Below, piece by piece: positions 25,282 through 35,712 of a DNA stretch of 64,000 bases. The notes beneath the pieces are model-generated. The model did no database searches, was not told where the DNA came from, and saw only the letters and a list, made by a program, of their open reading frames with translations. Source of the DNA: Margaritifera margaritifera (Eukaryota > Mollusca > Bivalvia > Unionida > Margaritiferidae); contig JAQPZY010001670.1 in NCBI GenBank assembly GCA_029931535.1, positions 744,001 through 808,000 of the forward strand, in the 5' to 3' direction. Within the stretch, counting starts at the first letter, position 1, and every line of letters begins with the position of its first letter. Position numbers and translations under genes: made by a program.

Positions 25282-25395
25282 CTGCCTGGCTTATGAAGCT
25301 GGTATTGACCCTCTATCCTTAGCGAGCCATTAGAAGCCAAAAACTTCCCGCTGACGTTGGATACCCGCGGCCAATGAACCTGCACAATCCTCATC
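25282..25395 (-). CDS. BPI/LBP-like gene, exon 2 of those seen
   Basis: The acceptor CTGTTCAG is followed by G-ATG-AGG. With the last two bases of the previous exon this reads EMRIVQVHWPRV, then SGKFLASNGSLRIEGQYQLH and KPG. The family equivalent is 'NMRI..F.LP......I.ISGKWK', so this exon holds two adjacent strands of the N-terminal barrel. The exon ends CCA-GGC-AG at 25282, directly followed by GCGAGT. Joining that to exon 3 at 24378 restores Arg and keeps the frame, so the intron seems to be GC-AG. The nearest GT (four bases on) would put exon 3 out of frame. Confidence 0.75.
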
Positions 25396-25647
25396 CTGAA
25401 CAGAGGCGAACACATAATTACCAGGTTAGTATACGAAATTTGGTGCATTCTCGTAAATTCTTCTACAACATATATTTTTTCAGAAACTTAGATCAATCAA
25501 ACAAGGTTGATCAATTTAGCGTACCAATAGAATCCAAATTGTTAGACTTGAAAAGTGCTGCTTAGTATTTGTTTCTTTTCTTTTCTATCTCTTAAGAGCC
25601 AAACATTTAGCACTTAACATGTTAATAATGCATGCAACTGGTACAAA

Positions 25648-25664
25648 TTATATATAGATATATA

Positions 25665-25731
<67 letters not shown>
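25648..25731. repeat. (TA)n microsatellite
   Basis: About 80 bases of alternating TA with a few GATA/CTATA interruptions; intronic to the BPI-like gene. Confidence 0.97.
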
Positions 25732-25733
<2 letters not shown>

Positions 25734-26065
25734 ATTTTGAAATTTTGAAACACGTTCCTGGTAGGGTTAGAATTTGAAACACGTGTGGCTGTGTTTAATT
25801 TATAGCCAAAACAGACCTATTCTTTTTCTCTCTATAAATCTATATTCTTATTATCAATTCTTTTGAGACCATTTCGACTTGATTTGTGGTTCTTTAATAT
25901 CCACAATAACAAAACAAGGTAAACGAAAATGATTGGAGTGGAAAGTTTATTATGAGAATAATACAATAATTAATACTTGATGAGGAAGTGTGGCAAGAAC
26001 ATACGACAATGAGAATTCAGCAGAAATGTTGAAGCAAAGTAGATATTACTCGGGTAGCTTCATCG

Positions 26066-26437
26066 TCGCATGCCACGGGCGACACTCCGCTACGCTTCTT
26101 TATCACCCGTGGTTGCCTGTGCTGAGATTTCATCGTTTTTCGTGAGTACGCATAAACATAAATACGTCATCAACAACACAATGTAAGAATCTCCTCATCA
26201 ATGAAAGTGCCAGTTTTATCAATCGATAAGTGACCGTGCTTGGAAGAGAAACTTTCATTTGTTCATTCAAACAGCGTGAAAGATCATGTTGGGTCACAAT
26301 GGCTAGAAAAATGTTCTCTAGCTCGCAGTGATTGGTTAAACAGGGTTATGCATATTCATGAGTAACGAGGAAATCTCCACACATGCGGCTACGCGTGATA
26401 AAGGAGCGTAGCGGATTATCGCCCGAGGATTGCGAGA
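26066..26437. mobile_element. MITE copy 1 (inverted-repeat family with copy at 28 kb)
   Basis: The left end CGCATGCCACGGGCGACACT and the right end AGCGGATTATCGCCCGAGGA are imperfect inverted repeats (about 45 bp, including GCTACGC...CTTTATCAC). The interior has ATGTTGGGTCACAATGGCTAG and CTTTCATTTG blocks. No open frame. A second copy in the opposite orientation lies at about 28030-28368. The two flank the first recognised BPI-like exon. Confidence 0.75.
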
Positions 26438-26683
26438 ATGGGGTAGCTTTAGGAAAGAAAGAAACTCAAACACACAAGATACATTCTGCACTTTCTACCA
26501 AGTAAGAAAACAGCCAGAGAAATATCCAGATAATAAGTAAAGATTACAATAACATACTCAAATTTTGTGTCGATGCAGGCCGCTCGAAGTGACAGTGTAT
26601 TAAAAAGTTATTGATCATGTAGATTTCACAACGCTTTTAAAATCAAACTTTCGGATGATTGAGACAACCATGACATTTGAAGC

Positions 26684-26720
26684 ATCGCACTTTTTTTTTT
26701 TTTTTTTGGGGGGGGGGGGG
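26684..26720. repeat. T-run followed by G-run
   Basis: About 18 T followed by 12 G and GT repeats; low complexity in the first BPI-like intron. Confidence 0.95.
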
Positions 26721-26843
26721 TGCGTGTGTGTGCATCCACCACGTCACAGGCGTCTTAAATTAACCGAAATAAAGCATGTGCAGCCTTCCCACCCCACACC
26801 CCCATTATAACTTAGTTTATGATTAATGAGTCGATATACTTAC

Positions 26844-27011
26844 TCAGAAAACTTGTAGCAGACGTTGCCGACCTTGCCCTCCTGCTCTGGGATTACGTGC
26901 TCCAGTATCCGGTCCTGAATCCCGTCCATGTCGTATTACGATCTTGTTCCGAGCACGGATTTCCGTGCCGGGATGGGTGGCGACAGGTAAAGATCCCTTT
27001 ACTGAGATGTA
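26844..27011 (-). CDS. BPI/LBP-like gene, exon 1 of those seen (frame break)
   Basis: The donor TCTGA|GTAAGT at 26844 is strong and its phase matches exon 2. From 26929 the frame reads MDGIQDRILEHVIP, then EQEGKVGNVCYKFSE, matching the BPI pattern '..IP...GKV..VSYKFSNMRI'. Upstream, that frame meets TAA after three codons. However, the +1 frame immediately before reads HPGTEIRARNKIVIRHG, which looks like the family N-terminus 'NPG...R.T.KGLDY'. A one-base break near 26925-26930 (mutation or sequence error) would explain this. No signal peptide exon and no clear acceptor were found; 27011 is a guess from CTCTCAG. Confidence 0.55.
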   Translation of the reverse strand, partial: YISVKGSLPVATHPGTEIRARNKIVIRHGRDSGPDTGARNPRAGGQGRQRLLQVF

Positions 27012-27099
27012 CTGAGAGTCATCATCGACGGTGACAAGGTAGCTTACAATACGGTAAAGATTATCGCGAGAATATAGCGTCCACAAAATATTATTACAT

Positions 27100-28030
27100 G
27101 GCCTTTGTTTATAACTATTGACAGTCCGGATATAAAATGTATGCTGTTGTCTGTTTACAAAGGATGCATACTGAACTGATAACAGTTTATAGAGGCTTTG
27201 ATAGCAGCATCACTTATTTATGATGAACTTCGGAACGCTTCAATGTGTGGTGTCAGTTCATGGAACATGATAACATATCTATCGACGTGAGCATATGAAA
27301 CGCTATCTTTTAAATATTGTTAAGTTTACATTACATCCATATTTTTGATTAAGAAGCACATGAGATTTCTGAAAAAGAAACGAAGAACGAATAGTATTAT
27401 ATTGTCGCCAGAAAAGGCCGTTATTTTTAAAAATAAATTTCAAGGATCATATTGGTGCATGTAGAATAAAAGAAAATGTCCCAGAATGCAAAGTGTAGCA
27501 TTTGTAAAGCCATTGATTGGGTTTACCGAAAAGCATTAAGAGTGTACTAAAGTACAAGACATCCTGGTCATGTAGGCGTCCAGTACCGACTATTTTAAAA
27601 ATGACTGTACTAAACAACAAGTCATCCATAGCGATCGATAATTTTCGTATGGAAGTTTTGTGATGACAACTAAGGTGCAGATCACTCAATAATCTGGAAT
27701 GAACAAACTTTCATAAAACAACACTATTTTAAATTAAAGAATATCAATTATTATTTTATTTAAGATCAATAAAGGCGCCTACGTGAACACGTTGATGTAA
27801 ACTTTAATCATACTCCTCGCAATGGGTTACCTTCCGTTTGGTTGGATAACATCACTGCCACAGTGCTATAAATTTGGTGACAAAATGCCACCTGGAGAAA
27901 ACCGTACTTGTTGATAACTTGATGACACTTAATATAGATAGTATTTACGTTGGCTTTTATACTTGTGTGTTTTCAGTGCAGAATCTGAAGATTTTGTATA
28001 ACACGTCAGATGTGATAGAACATAACGCCA
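27100..28030. other. No exon recognised upstream of BPI-like exon 1
   Basis: A signal-peptide exon for the BPI-like gene would be expected on the minus strand here or further up. I found no ATG with a hydrophobic run and a matching donor that I would defend. Confidence 0.4.
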
Positions 28031-28368
28031 ATGGCGTTACGCAATAGCACGTGAGCAGACGTCATAATATACAAATGACCTCATAACGTAACGTGATTTC
28101 CTGGTTTCTCGTGAATATGCATAAACGTGCTTAAACCAGTCACTGCGTGCGCAAGTAAATCTTTCTCGCCATTGTGACCCAACATGACCTTTCACGCTGT
28201 TTGAAAGAGCAAATGAAAGTTTCGCTTCCAAGCACAGTCACTTATCGATTGTGTTGTTGATGAAGTATTTTGTTTATGCGTACTCATGAAAAACGATGAA
28301 ATCTCAGCACAGGCATCCACGGATGACAAAGGACCGTAGCGGATTATCCCCCGTGGCTTGCGACGGTG
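28030..28368. mobile_element. MITE copy 2, inverted relative to copy 1
   Basis: Reading + it matches the reverse complement of 26066-26400 over long blocks: CCATTGTGACCCAACATGAC, CACGCTGTTTGA, GTCACTTATCGATTG, TGTTTATGCGTACTCATGAA, AACGATGAAATCTCAGCACA and GCGTAGCGGAT-like termini. The left end is more diverged. Confidence 0.75.
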
Positions 28369-30360
28369 CGATTCAGGATGATTTTTATTAAAGTGGTGTT
28401 TCAATTTGGGATAAAACACACACACCTTTCCTGAATACCTTCTTTAGAACCTGCAAAGGGATTTTTACGAGGGTGAACAATAACAACTAAATTTACAAAT
28501 TAAAAAAAAAAAAGAGCTGAAATTCCTGAAGTGATTATATTCCCACCAAAAATAAATACATTAGCAATAGAAAATGTTACGAAAAAACCTACTTAATACA
28601 AGAGATTTGTTGCCAGATTCTAATAATAAGAACATATCTTGGCGATTAACTAACTGGCAGTGGCTAAACTGATAACACTGTACAAGAATTAATTAGTCCA
28701 TCACACGAGCAAGCAAAATTTGTCTGCTAAAGAATGCTATCACAGATCCACAGTAGGATGTGAAGACGAATCTTCCCATGATGTTTTGAATATCCATAGC
28801 CTATTTTATTATAAGCTGTTTACACTGCTGTTAATCGAGAGGATATTTATGCTCCAGTTTCCTGACATTGTCTCCCTCCACACTGTCTTCTTGAGGTATT
28901 TTCCCTTATTTTAACCGAGGACTGGTTTCTTCCTCAAAAATAATATAAATAATCTAGCAGCATAGTAAAACCGGTCAACACCTTTCTAGGTTTCGATTGA
29001 AAGTTTCCTGCATCAACTCTTGGATTCGTGATGAATCATGGGGTGTTCTCTATAAGTAGTCGTATAATCTCTGCCTTTACAACGAATTATAATAATCCCC
29101 GTGGAATATGTATGGAGAGTAGTTAATAATTGATTAAATACGTGTGAAGATGGCGTATCGTAGTTTGATCAAAGCAATCAGTGACACGTATTTAATTGTT
29201 CCATCATGAGATTTATATGAAATAGTTGTAGATACAATTGATATTCGTTATCAGTTGTTTAAAGGGTGTACCATCTTACCGTCCCACAAATCAACAGAAA
29301 TGTCCTCTTCTGAATATAACGGGATTTACCCGCTTCATCAGATTGCACTAACTGGCAAAATGTCACGTGCAACCCACCTAATCATGTAAACAAGCTGAGC
29401 TTACAACTCTCCTTTCAACCTGTTTACGACACCAACGCACACTCCATACCATACGATCGATCGCTTCTATCAGAATGTAGGCTAATGGACCAGGGATACC
29501 GTCAGACAGGATCCAGGAATCCGAGAACAGCACCATTGGAAACAACCATTCAATTACACGCAGCTTCCGGACGATCGATTGGAGGCAGGTACAACATAAT
29601 CAGAACGTTCATTTGAGTTCGGACTCGTGTTGTAGCACAGTGAATTATACAAATATGTTATTTATATATTCTCGATAGAAATTTTCGATCTATCAATAAA
29701 TTGTTCAAAATTATCAAACTCCATGTTTGTCATATGGCACGATCTGATTTGTCTAATGAAAGATCCCCAAACGACATTATGGGTACAAGAAACATGATGA
29801 AAGACCAAAATAGAAATTTTTGATTGAGATCCCTTGTGATTAAATCGATCCAGTTGTAATGCATGGCATGACATTTTATTCAGTCGCCTATTCTTCACTG
29901 TAGAGATTAGAATTAACCTTGGTATGCTGCGTGTTTTATGCTGATATGGGGTATCTCAAATAATAAAAACCGAACTATAACATCAAAACAAAAAATCATT
30001 TCGTCCGCGGACTAGCAATGCCCTCTCTTCGATTTGTTTTTTCTTCTTTATATCTCTCTTATTCCGGACATGGATTTCTCTGGCTTTTTTCTAGATTCTA
30101 CGGGATAAAGGGAAACAAATCAGACCTGCTTTTGATATCAAAACGAAAGGAACATTTTAGACTTCCTTTTACTGTATGGTAGAAACAATCAGTAGAGATT
30201 CATTTTTCTTTTGAAACAAAAATTCGATTAATAACTTTAAAAAAAAAAGAAAAAAGACAGTATACATTTTCTGGGTAATGCAAGAGATAGCTGTAGTTCA
30301 AATTTTGGTGCAATGTTATGAAACCTTTATTTACCGTTACACAACTCATATTACTCAAGC
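28369..30360. other. No gene recognised
   Basis: Unique AT-rich DNA. The part 29280-29600 is somewhat more CG-rich and could be a promoter, but no exon follows it on either strand that I can support. Confidence 0.35.
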
Positions 30361-30367
30361 GAATATT

Positions 30368-30396
30368 CTCTCTCTCTGTCTCTCTCTCTCTCTCTG

Positions 30397-30430
<34 letters not shown>

Positions 30431-30432
30431 GT
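30368..30432. repeat. (CT)n microsatellite
   Basis: TCTCTCTGTCTCTCTC and similar for about 64 bases; the Arg/Glu-rich minus-strand frame here is an artefact. Confidence 0.97.
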
Positions 30433-31204
30433 GTAGCTTGCTGAATGCATTCCAGAACCAAATAAAGCTGCCTTGAATTTCGCCAAGAATTATTTATTAC
30501 ACTTCTTCCACACGATCGACAAGGTGGGCAACAGACTCCTGGCATAGCTGGTATCGCTGATAGACGATGGAAATTATGATTGGAATAGTGTGGGCGCCAT
30601 GACGGCAATATTCTTGACTGACAGAACTCATATAAAAGGGGACATATGGATGTCAGTCCGACCTTTCGACGTCTGTCTGTAAGAAACTGCTCGAAAGACT
30701 TTGATGTTGATATTTGAAATTGGCATAAATATCAACAAGGCCTACTTGAAGTTCGATTTTCACCCTTTCCTGACAAAATGTGAGAAAGTTATGACTGCCT
30801 GTTTGAGCAACAAATGTTCCCTTGCACTTTGAATTAAAGTTCATTTAGTTACTGAGTATGACATTTTGGCGGAGGCAAACGTGTCCTCATTACACATTTC
30901 TAGTTCTTGCCTCAAATGCAAACTTCATTGTTTATTCACATTGAAATCCTGCACCATTATTTTTCTCTCTTTTTCAAAATGAGTCAGAGGTTTCAGTCGC
31001 ATTAGTTTCAGATTTTGAGCTCCGAGATTTTATTGGAAGCATTGTTCCTCGTTTAAGCAATTTTAAAGAGTTTTATCAAATAAATTATATGTAAAAATCA
31101 ACATATAAAAGACATAAAATCGGAGTATAACGTAACGAACAGGTGTACAACATGCATATTACAAATAAAGCATATTAATAAAAGTGAGAACAGACCATAA
31201 AAGA

Positions 31205-31222
31205 ACACACACACACATACAC

Positions 31223-31281
<59 letters not shown>
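31205..31281. repeat. (AC)n-ATAT-(GT)n microsatellite
   Basis: ACACACACACATACACATAT runs into about 50 bases of GT, forming an imperfect palindrome. Confidence 0.97.
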
Positions 31282-31284
<3 letters not shown>

Positions 31285-31489
31285 CATATAAGAGTTACCA
31301 TCAAACCTAGATGTAAGTGCTAAAAAAAAGAGCAAAACTAAAATACTAGTCAAGACACGCAGAAACATGATGTCACATAAAACAAAACACATTATAGATA
31401 AACTACAGGAATGGTGAGCTATTTGATTACATAAATATGCCCCCACCTCTCCCGTACACCACTCTTACCTCATGATGGACAAGAATACA

Positions 31490-31730
31490 TAGAGAAAACA
31501 AGGGCATAACTTTTGTGAAATGGTGTGAGTACAATAATTGGTCAAGATGCATATTTTCTGATGATGACCATAATATGTGCTAAGTTTCACAGCAAAATCC
31601 ACTCAAGAGTGATAGGGTAGTTGCATTCACAAAATTCCGTTACATATTGTATCCAACTGTAAATAATAAAGGGCGATAACTCTTGCAAAAATCAAGGAAG
31701 CACAATGTCAGTATGTGCATCTTTTAAGTG
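31490..31730. repeat. dispersed repeat flanking the transposon (left side)
   Basis: GGGCATAACTTTTGTGAAAT, GATGACCATAATATGTGCTA and AAGGGCGATAACTCTTGCAA match blocks at 35310-35580 (for example GATGACCATAATATTTGC and GGCAATAACTCTTACAAAAC). The transposon at 31735-34881 therefore sits next to, or inside, an older repeat. Confidence 0.55.
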
Positions 31731-31734
31731 ATTA

Positions 31735-31759
31735 GGGGTTGTCCATAAAGGACGTCCGC
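31735..31759 (+). repeat. Left terminal inverted repeat of the transposon
   Basis: GGGGTTGTCCATAAAGGACG plus TCCGC, preceded by TTA. It pairs with 34857-34881. Confidence 0.85.
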
Positions 31760-31964
31760 AGATAATACCTGTTTTCCTACCCCCCCCCCCTCCCCTTGTC
31801 CGCTTTTGTCCGCATGTGGCCGGACGTCCCCATCTAGCATTATACACTGCTCTATGGTCTGGCAGTGTAATAGCTGGTGCTCTCAAAATACAACGCTCAC
31901 TGATCTCATCACATGTAGCTCAAAACAAAGAAAAAAATAAACAGAAAGTTCTTTCTTTAAAAAC

Positions 31965-31970
31965 GTCTTT
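31965..31970 (-). terminator. AATAAA polyadenylation signal of the transposase gene
   Basis: On the minus strand CTGAATAAAGACG lies about 65 bases after the transposase TAA and about 200 bases before the element end, a plausible 3' UTR. Confidence 0.6.
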
Positions 31971-32034
31971 ATTCAGGACATAGAACTAAAGTTGTCATCT
32001 CACAGAAAGCTAAATTCGATAGACTGTCAATGTC

Positions 32035-34392
32035 TTACTCCACTTCAACAAACGCAGACTGTAGCCAGTCAAATAAGTTGCGAACAACTGGCAGACCATC
32101 ATCACTGCTTTCAGTTGGGGAAGTTGATGATGCAGTTGACAAAATAGCGCTAACAGATTCAGGCTCCACAGCGCCAACGTCTGCCACTTCAGCTTGTGTG
32201 CTCACTGCTGCATGCCTATGAATACGGGCATGATTGCGCTTCGCAGCCTGAGATGGAAAGTACAGGCCACACTGATTACAAACGCGCTTCTCAAGATCAG
32301 CAGTCACCGACGGACAGTAGAAATCAAATGGCATCCTTAGGAAGTCGTGTGAAGGCTGCAGATGTAAAAGAGCCAGTCGTTGATAAAGCTATCCAAACGT
32401 TCCACTGTTGCTGCCAACTGGTGCATAGGTAATCTCTTTATCTGTGCTGTAGTGTGGAACAGGTGGAGGTAAAAATCGTCCAGGAAATATATCATTGTAG
32501 TTAGTGCGACGCTGACCACAGCATGATTCACTGTTGCACTTCACAATCTGCAAGCAATACTGCGACTGTTGAATGTGCTGACTTGACCACTCATCTGACG
32601 GTGGACTGATGTCCAGTTTTCCTGCATCACAGGATACAAAAGATGCTACCACATCAAATCCATCAATAACCGTTGAGCTCCAGATTTCTGCCAGCACTTC
32701 ACCGGCCTTCTGGAAATTGGCCCTTTCCAACTCCACATCACATGTCTTGCCATTGCTGTCCAAATGAGATCCATAATGATTGTGAGGCAGGATCAATCCT
32801 GATAGGTCACGTGACAGAGGAGCCATGCGTCGTTCGACGGTGTTGTAGGCAGAGTGCCCTGGCGCATGGCACGCAACTAAAATCGCATCCAGGTTGTTGT
32901 AATGGAAGGCTCGATAGGCTGCGGCTAGTGTTTTCGGAAATCGAGGGTTCTCATCCGGACCGCCATCTGCTGTTATGACCACAATCGGCTTCACTGATCC
33001 ATTAATACACATAACAGGCTGAAAAGCAGAAAGTTGTTTGAGTTCTTCAAAATCAGCAGCGTGTGTCATTGCTGTGCTACTGTCATGCTTCCCACTGCGA
33101 ATGAAGATAGCAGTCGGCCCTGAATACGATACAGCCCCAGGTTTTATAACACATGCAGCATAGACTGATGGGATCAGTTTGTGGCGTTCAGCAATAACCC
33201 AGTCGTGATCTGGCAGCTGCACACGATACACCATGTGCATCAGAATGGGCGCTTGCTATTTTGCTGCCGGTAATCCCAGTGGGACACGTGCCTTGTCGTC
33301 TTGGCTCAAGAACAAAACACAGTGTTCTCCCATAGCGACAGCCAGATCTTTCAAGTAGCAGATTGTAGCTGCTGCAAAATGAGCATCCACGTGATTGCGC
33401 CTTTCACTGTTTTCTGCCTTAAGCAGCTTGACAGGCACTGTGGTCACGTGACGCTTACCTTCAGTCGTCGACGAATTACGTGGAAGTAGACGTAGATATG
33501 TTCCTGCTCGACTGATGCTGAAGCCATCTTGGACGAGGGCTTCATGCAAGTCATCCAACGTTTTGCAGCTACTAAGCTTCTCAGATCGTCGCCGCGGATC
33601 AGCAGCTGCTCCACATGATACAATGTCCACGATTGTCTTTAGCAACTGTGGTTGGTCATCTTCTAAGCGGGGCCTTCTTACTTTCTGCCGACAGAACTTT
33701 TTGAGTCGCTGGCCAATGACTGGATGTTCTTCCGTAACTTCAGTCAGCTTTCTCTTGAAGTCAAGCCTGGAGTTCTGTTTGCGTGCTCGTTCAGCTGCCA
33801 GACGTTTTAACTTTTTCTCCAGCTGCACCTTTTTGTTGCCGAGTTCATCATACTTTGTTTTCATATCAGCTGTCCACAGTCCAGTGTCTTTTACCTGTAG
33901 AAGACTAGCCATTTGTGCGTTGACAGATTCTAACTCATTGCTTGCTGCGTTTTGTGCTGGTGTAGAGCGTTGGGTTTTTTTCTTCACTAGACATGCTACT
34001 GCTGTCGTTTGCGTCTCGGCATTCGTCTCTCTTGCTGTTACGTCAGCAGAAGATGCCTCTTCCACCTCTGACTGAACGGCACTATTTATTATCACCACAG
34101 TTGACGGAAGTTCCTGAGATGACGTGGTTAGCGTCGAAGTAGTTGAATCTGATGCTTGGCTTAGACTGGCCTTAGGCGTGGCAGCGCGGGCCCACATGCT
34201 CATCAGACGACTTTTTCTTTCTGCTGCTCTCGCATGCCAAACTCGAATCAAGTTTTTGACTTCTTCTTCATTTTGTTTACAATTGTTCTACTGCTCCTGT
34301 GCACGTTTTTGTGCCAGATCTGCCTTCAGATCAGGGTATGCAGCAATGAAAGCATCCTTAAAGTCGCTATACAGTTTATAACGCGCATCCAT
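32035..34392 (-). pseudogene. DDE transposase, 785-codon frame with three in-frame TAG codons
   Basis: From ATG (34392; MDARYKLYSDFKDAF) to TAA (32035-32037) one frame stays open across 2.36 kb except for TAG at codons 35 (34288-34290), 379 (33256-33258) and 668 (32389-32391). There is no frameshift, TAA or TGA. Residues about 90-200 are a Lys/Arg-rich, probably coiled, region. LSQDDKARVPLG (about 362-373) gives the first acidic residue; VITADGGPDENPR (about 472-484) the second; HAPGHSAYNTVERR (about 509-522) the glutamate, E520. A C2H2 zinc finger follows the third TAG (C705, C708, H721, H725; CNQCGLYFPS then HARIH). The three-acid pattern is that of RNase-H-fold transposases, which cut and join DNA in the nucleus. 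Either the copy is dying through nonsense mutation, or the TAGs are read through. Opposite-strand frames (such as 33515-34075) are shadows. Confidence 0.8.
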
Positions 34393-34673
34393 TATTAGCA
34401 TCGGTAGTATACAGAATATTCTTAAATAATATGTAATATTAGCTGGAAAAATATAGATATTAAAAACTCTATTAAACAGTACGTTGCCTATGTCACTGAT
34501 TAACACACACGTGTGCGGAAGGCAGCTGGAGTCGATGCTTTCAGATGTACTGTGCGTAGCAGCAGTGTAGTGGTGCCTACTGCAGCCAGCCGCCTGCTTC
34601 AAGGGCCAACCCATTCATATATAGTCTGTGGCACGAATCGTACAAAGTGAAATTAACAAGTAATTTATACTTA

Positions 34674-34881
34674 GGGATCACCCATAAAGGACGTCCGCAA
34701 AACATACTGGAATACATGCAGTAGGCCTAAAGCAGCTGTTCAACACAGAATATCATAAAAAAAATTACTAGCTTGCGGACGTCCGCAAGGTCCTTTACCC
34801 CCCTCCCCCTTGTCCGCAGTTGTCCGCATTTGAACAACCCCCCTCCCCCCATCTTTGCGGACGTCCTTTATGGATGATCCC
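34674..34881. mobile_element. 208-bp MITE-like unit sharing the transposon's ends
   Basis: It begins GGGATCACCCATAAAGGACG and ends with its inverse, with TTA directly outside on both sides (34671-34673, 34882-34884). The interior has GCGGACGTCCGC, a C-rich run and TTGTCCGC repeats, as in the subterminal part of the large element. It is either a non-autonomous derivative inserted at the edge of the large transposon or a duplicated right end. Confidence 0.65.
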
Positions 34882-35299
34882 TTACTTATGTACCTATGGA
34901 AGTATTAAGCTGCCATCATCATTACGAGATAGTTCTATATAGCATACTTGATTAAGACGCCATTCTTAATGTAAACAAAACGAGTTACCGATTGCACTGA
35001 GTTAACATGATTATGTCGGAGGACGACTAATTCGCATACTTATGCTGTAATATTGTGGCAACATGCCAGTAAGAAAACAAAGATATGTAAATTTGGCATC
35101 ATATTTACATATTCATGTCAACACGTTACACTCAGTAACTTGTCTTGTTGACATTAAAGACGTCGTCTTGATGACGTATTCTATTGAAATATATCCTTAT
35201 GACGACGGCACCTTAATGCTTCCATACCTACCAAGTTTCACAACAATCTATACAAACTTCTTACACCACATTCAGCAGCAGGACAAACAATTAAACATG

Positions 35300-35625
35300 T
35301 TTAACAAAAATTTCTGAAGCAAAGTAATTCATCGATAAGCGCATCTTCATGTGATGACTATATTGTCTACCAAACTTCAAGGCAATCCATCAAAAAAATG
35401 TGGGACTATCTGTACTAACGAGATTGTGTCACACACTTCATTAAGCTACAAGACAAAGATGGCAATAACTCTTACAAAACTTGCGGGAGCAAAGTGACTT
35501 GTCGATATGCGCATCTTCAGGTGATGACCATAATATTTGCAAAGTTGTACGGCCATCAAGAACTATGGGACTATTTGCGCTAAAGACATTGTGCCGGACG
35601 AAATGAGTGATGGACAAAGTGATTA
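35300..35625. repeat. dispersed repeat flanking the transposon (right side)
   Basis: Two partial units with GATAAGCGCATCTTCATGTG and GATATGCGCATCTTCAGGTG about 180 bases apart. They match the repeat to the left of the transposon at 31490-31730. Confidence 0.6.
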
Positions 35626-35631
35626 ATATAT

Positions 35632-35712
35632 CTCCCCACCCCACCCCACCCCCCACCCCCCCCCCCAAAAAAAAAAAAAGACGGGTGGTGGGGGGGGGTG
35701 GTGGTTTGGTTG
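35632..35712. repeat. CCCCACC-rich / A-run / GGTGG-rich low complexity
   Basis: C-rich DNA, then a 13-base A run, then G-rich DNA, so the two sides could pair as a hairpin. Coding frames here are artefacts. Confidence 0.9.

Larger units (their letters stand above)
31735..34881 (-). mobile_element. DNA transposon with terminal inverted repeats and DDE transposase
   Basis: The left end GGGGTTGTCCATAAAGGACG (31735) and the reverse complement of the right end GGGATCATCCATAAAGGACG (34881) form about 25-bp inverted repeats ending in GTCCGC. Both ends are next to TTA (31732-31734 and 34882-34884), a candidate 3-bp target duplication. C-rich subterminal DNA with repeated TTGTCCGC follows at both ends. 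The minus strand carries one long transposase frame (32035-34392), with AATAAA at about 31965. A second right-type terminus at 34674 suggests a nested short element (34674-34881), so the true right end could be either. I cannot place the superfamily with confidence. The GGG ends and TTA-type target recall Kolobok or PIF/Harbinger-type elements, but the transposase motifs do not decide it. Confidence 0.8.

Noticed and set aside
29581..29640. Minus-strand MNVLIMLYLPP as a signal-peptide start for the BPI-like gene
   Set aside because: The hydrophobic run is too short, and the possible donor (GTACCT) is poor and its phase cannot be matched to the next exon.
30351..30608. Minus-strand frame MPSWRPHYSNHNFHRL with a Cys-containing stretch
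   Set aside because: Runs into the CT microsatellite (Arg/Glu run) and has no family features.
33515..34075. 186-codon plus-strand open frame, the longest on that strand in the region
   Set aside because: It is antisense to the transposase frame, is rich in Ser/Arg/Leu as antisense frames often are, and has no recognisable motif.
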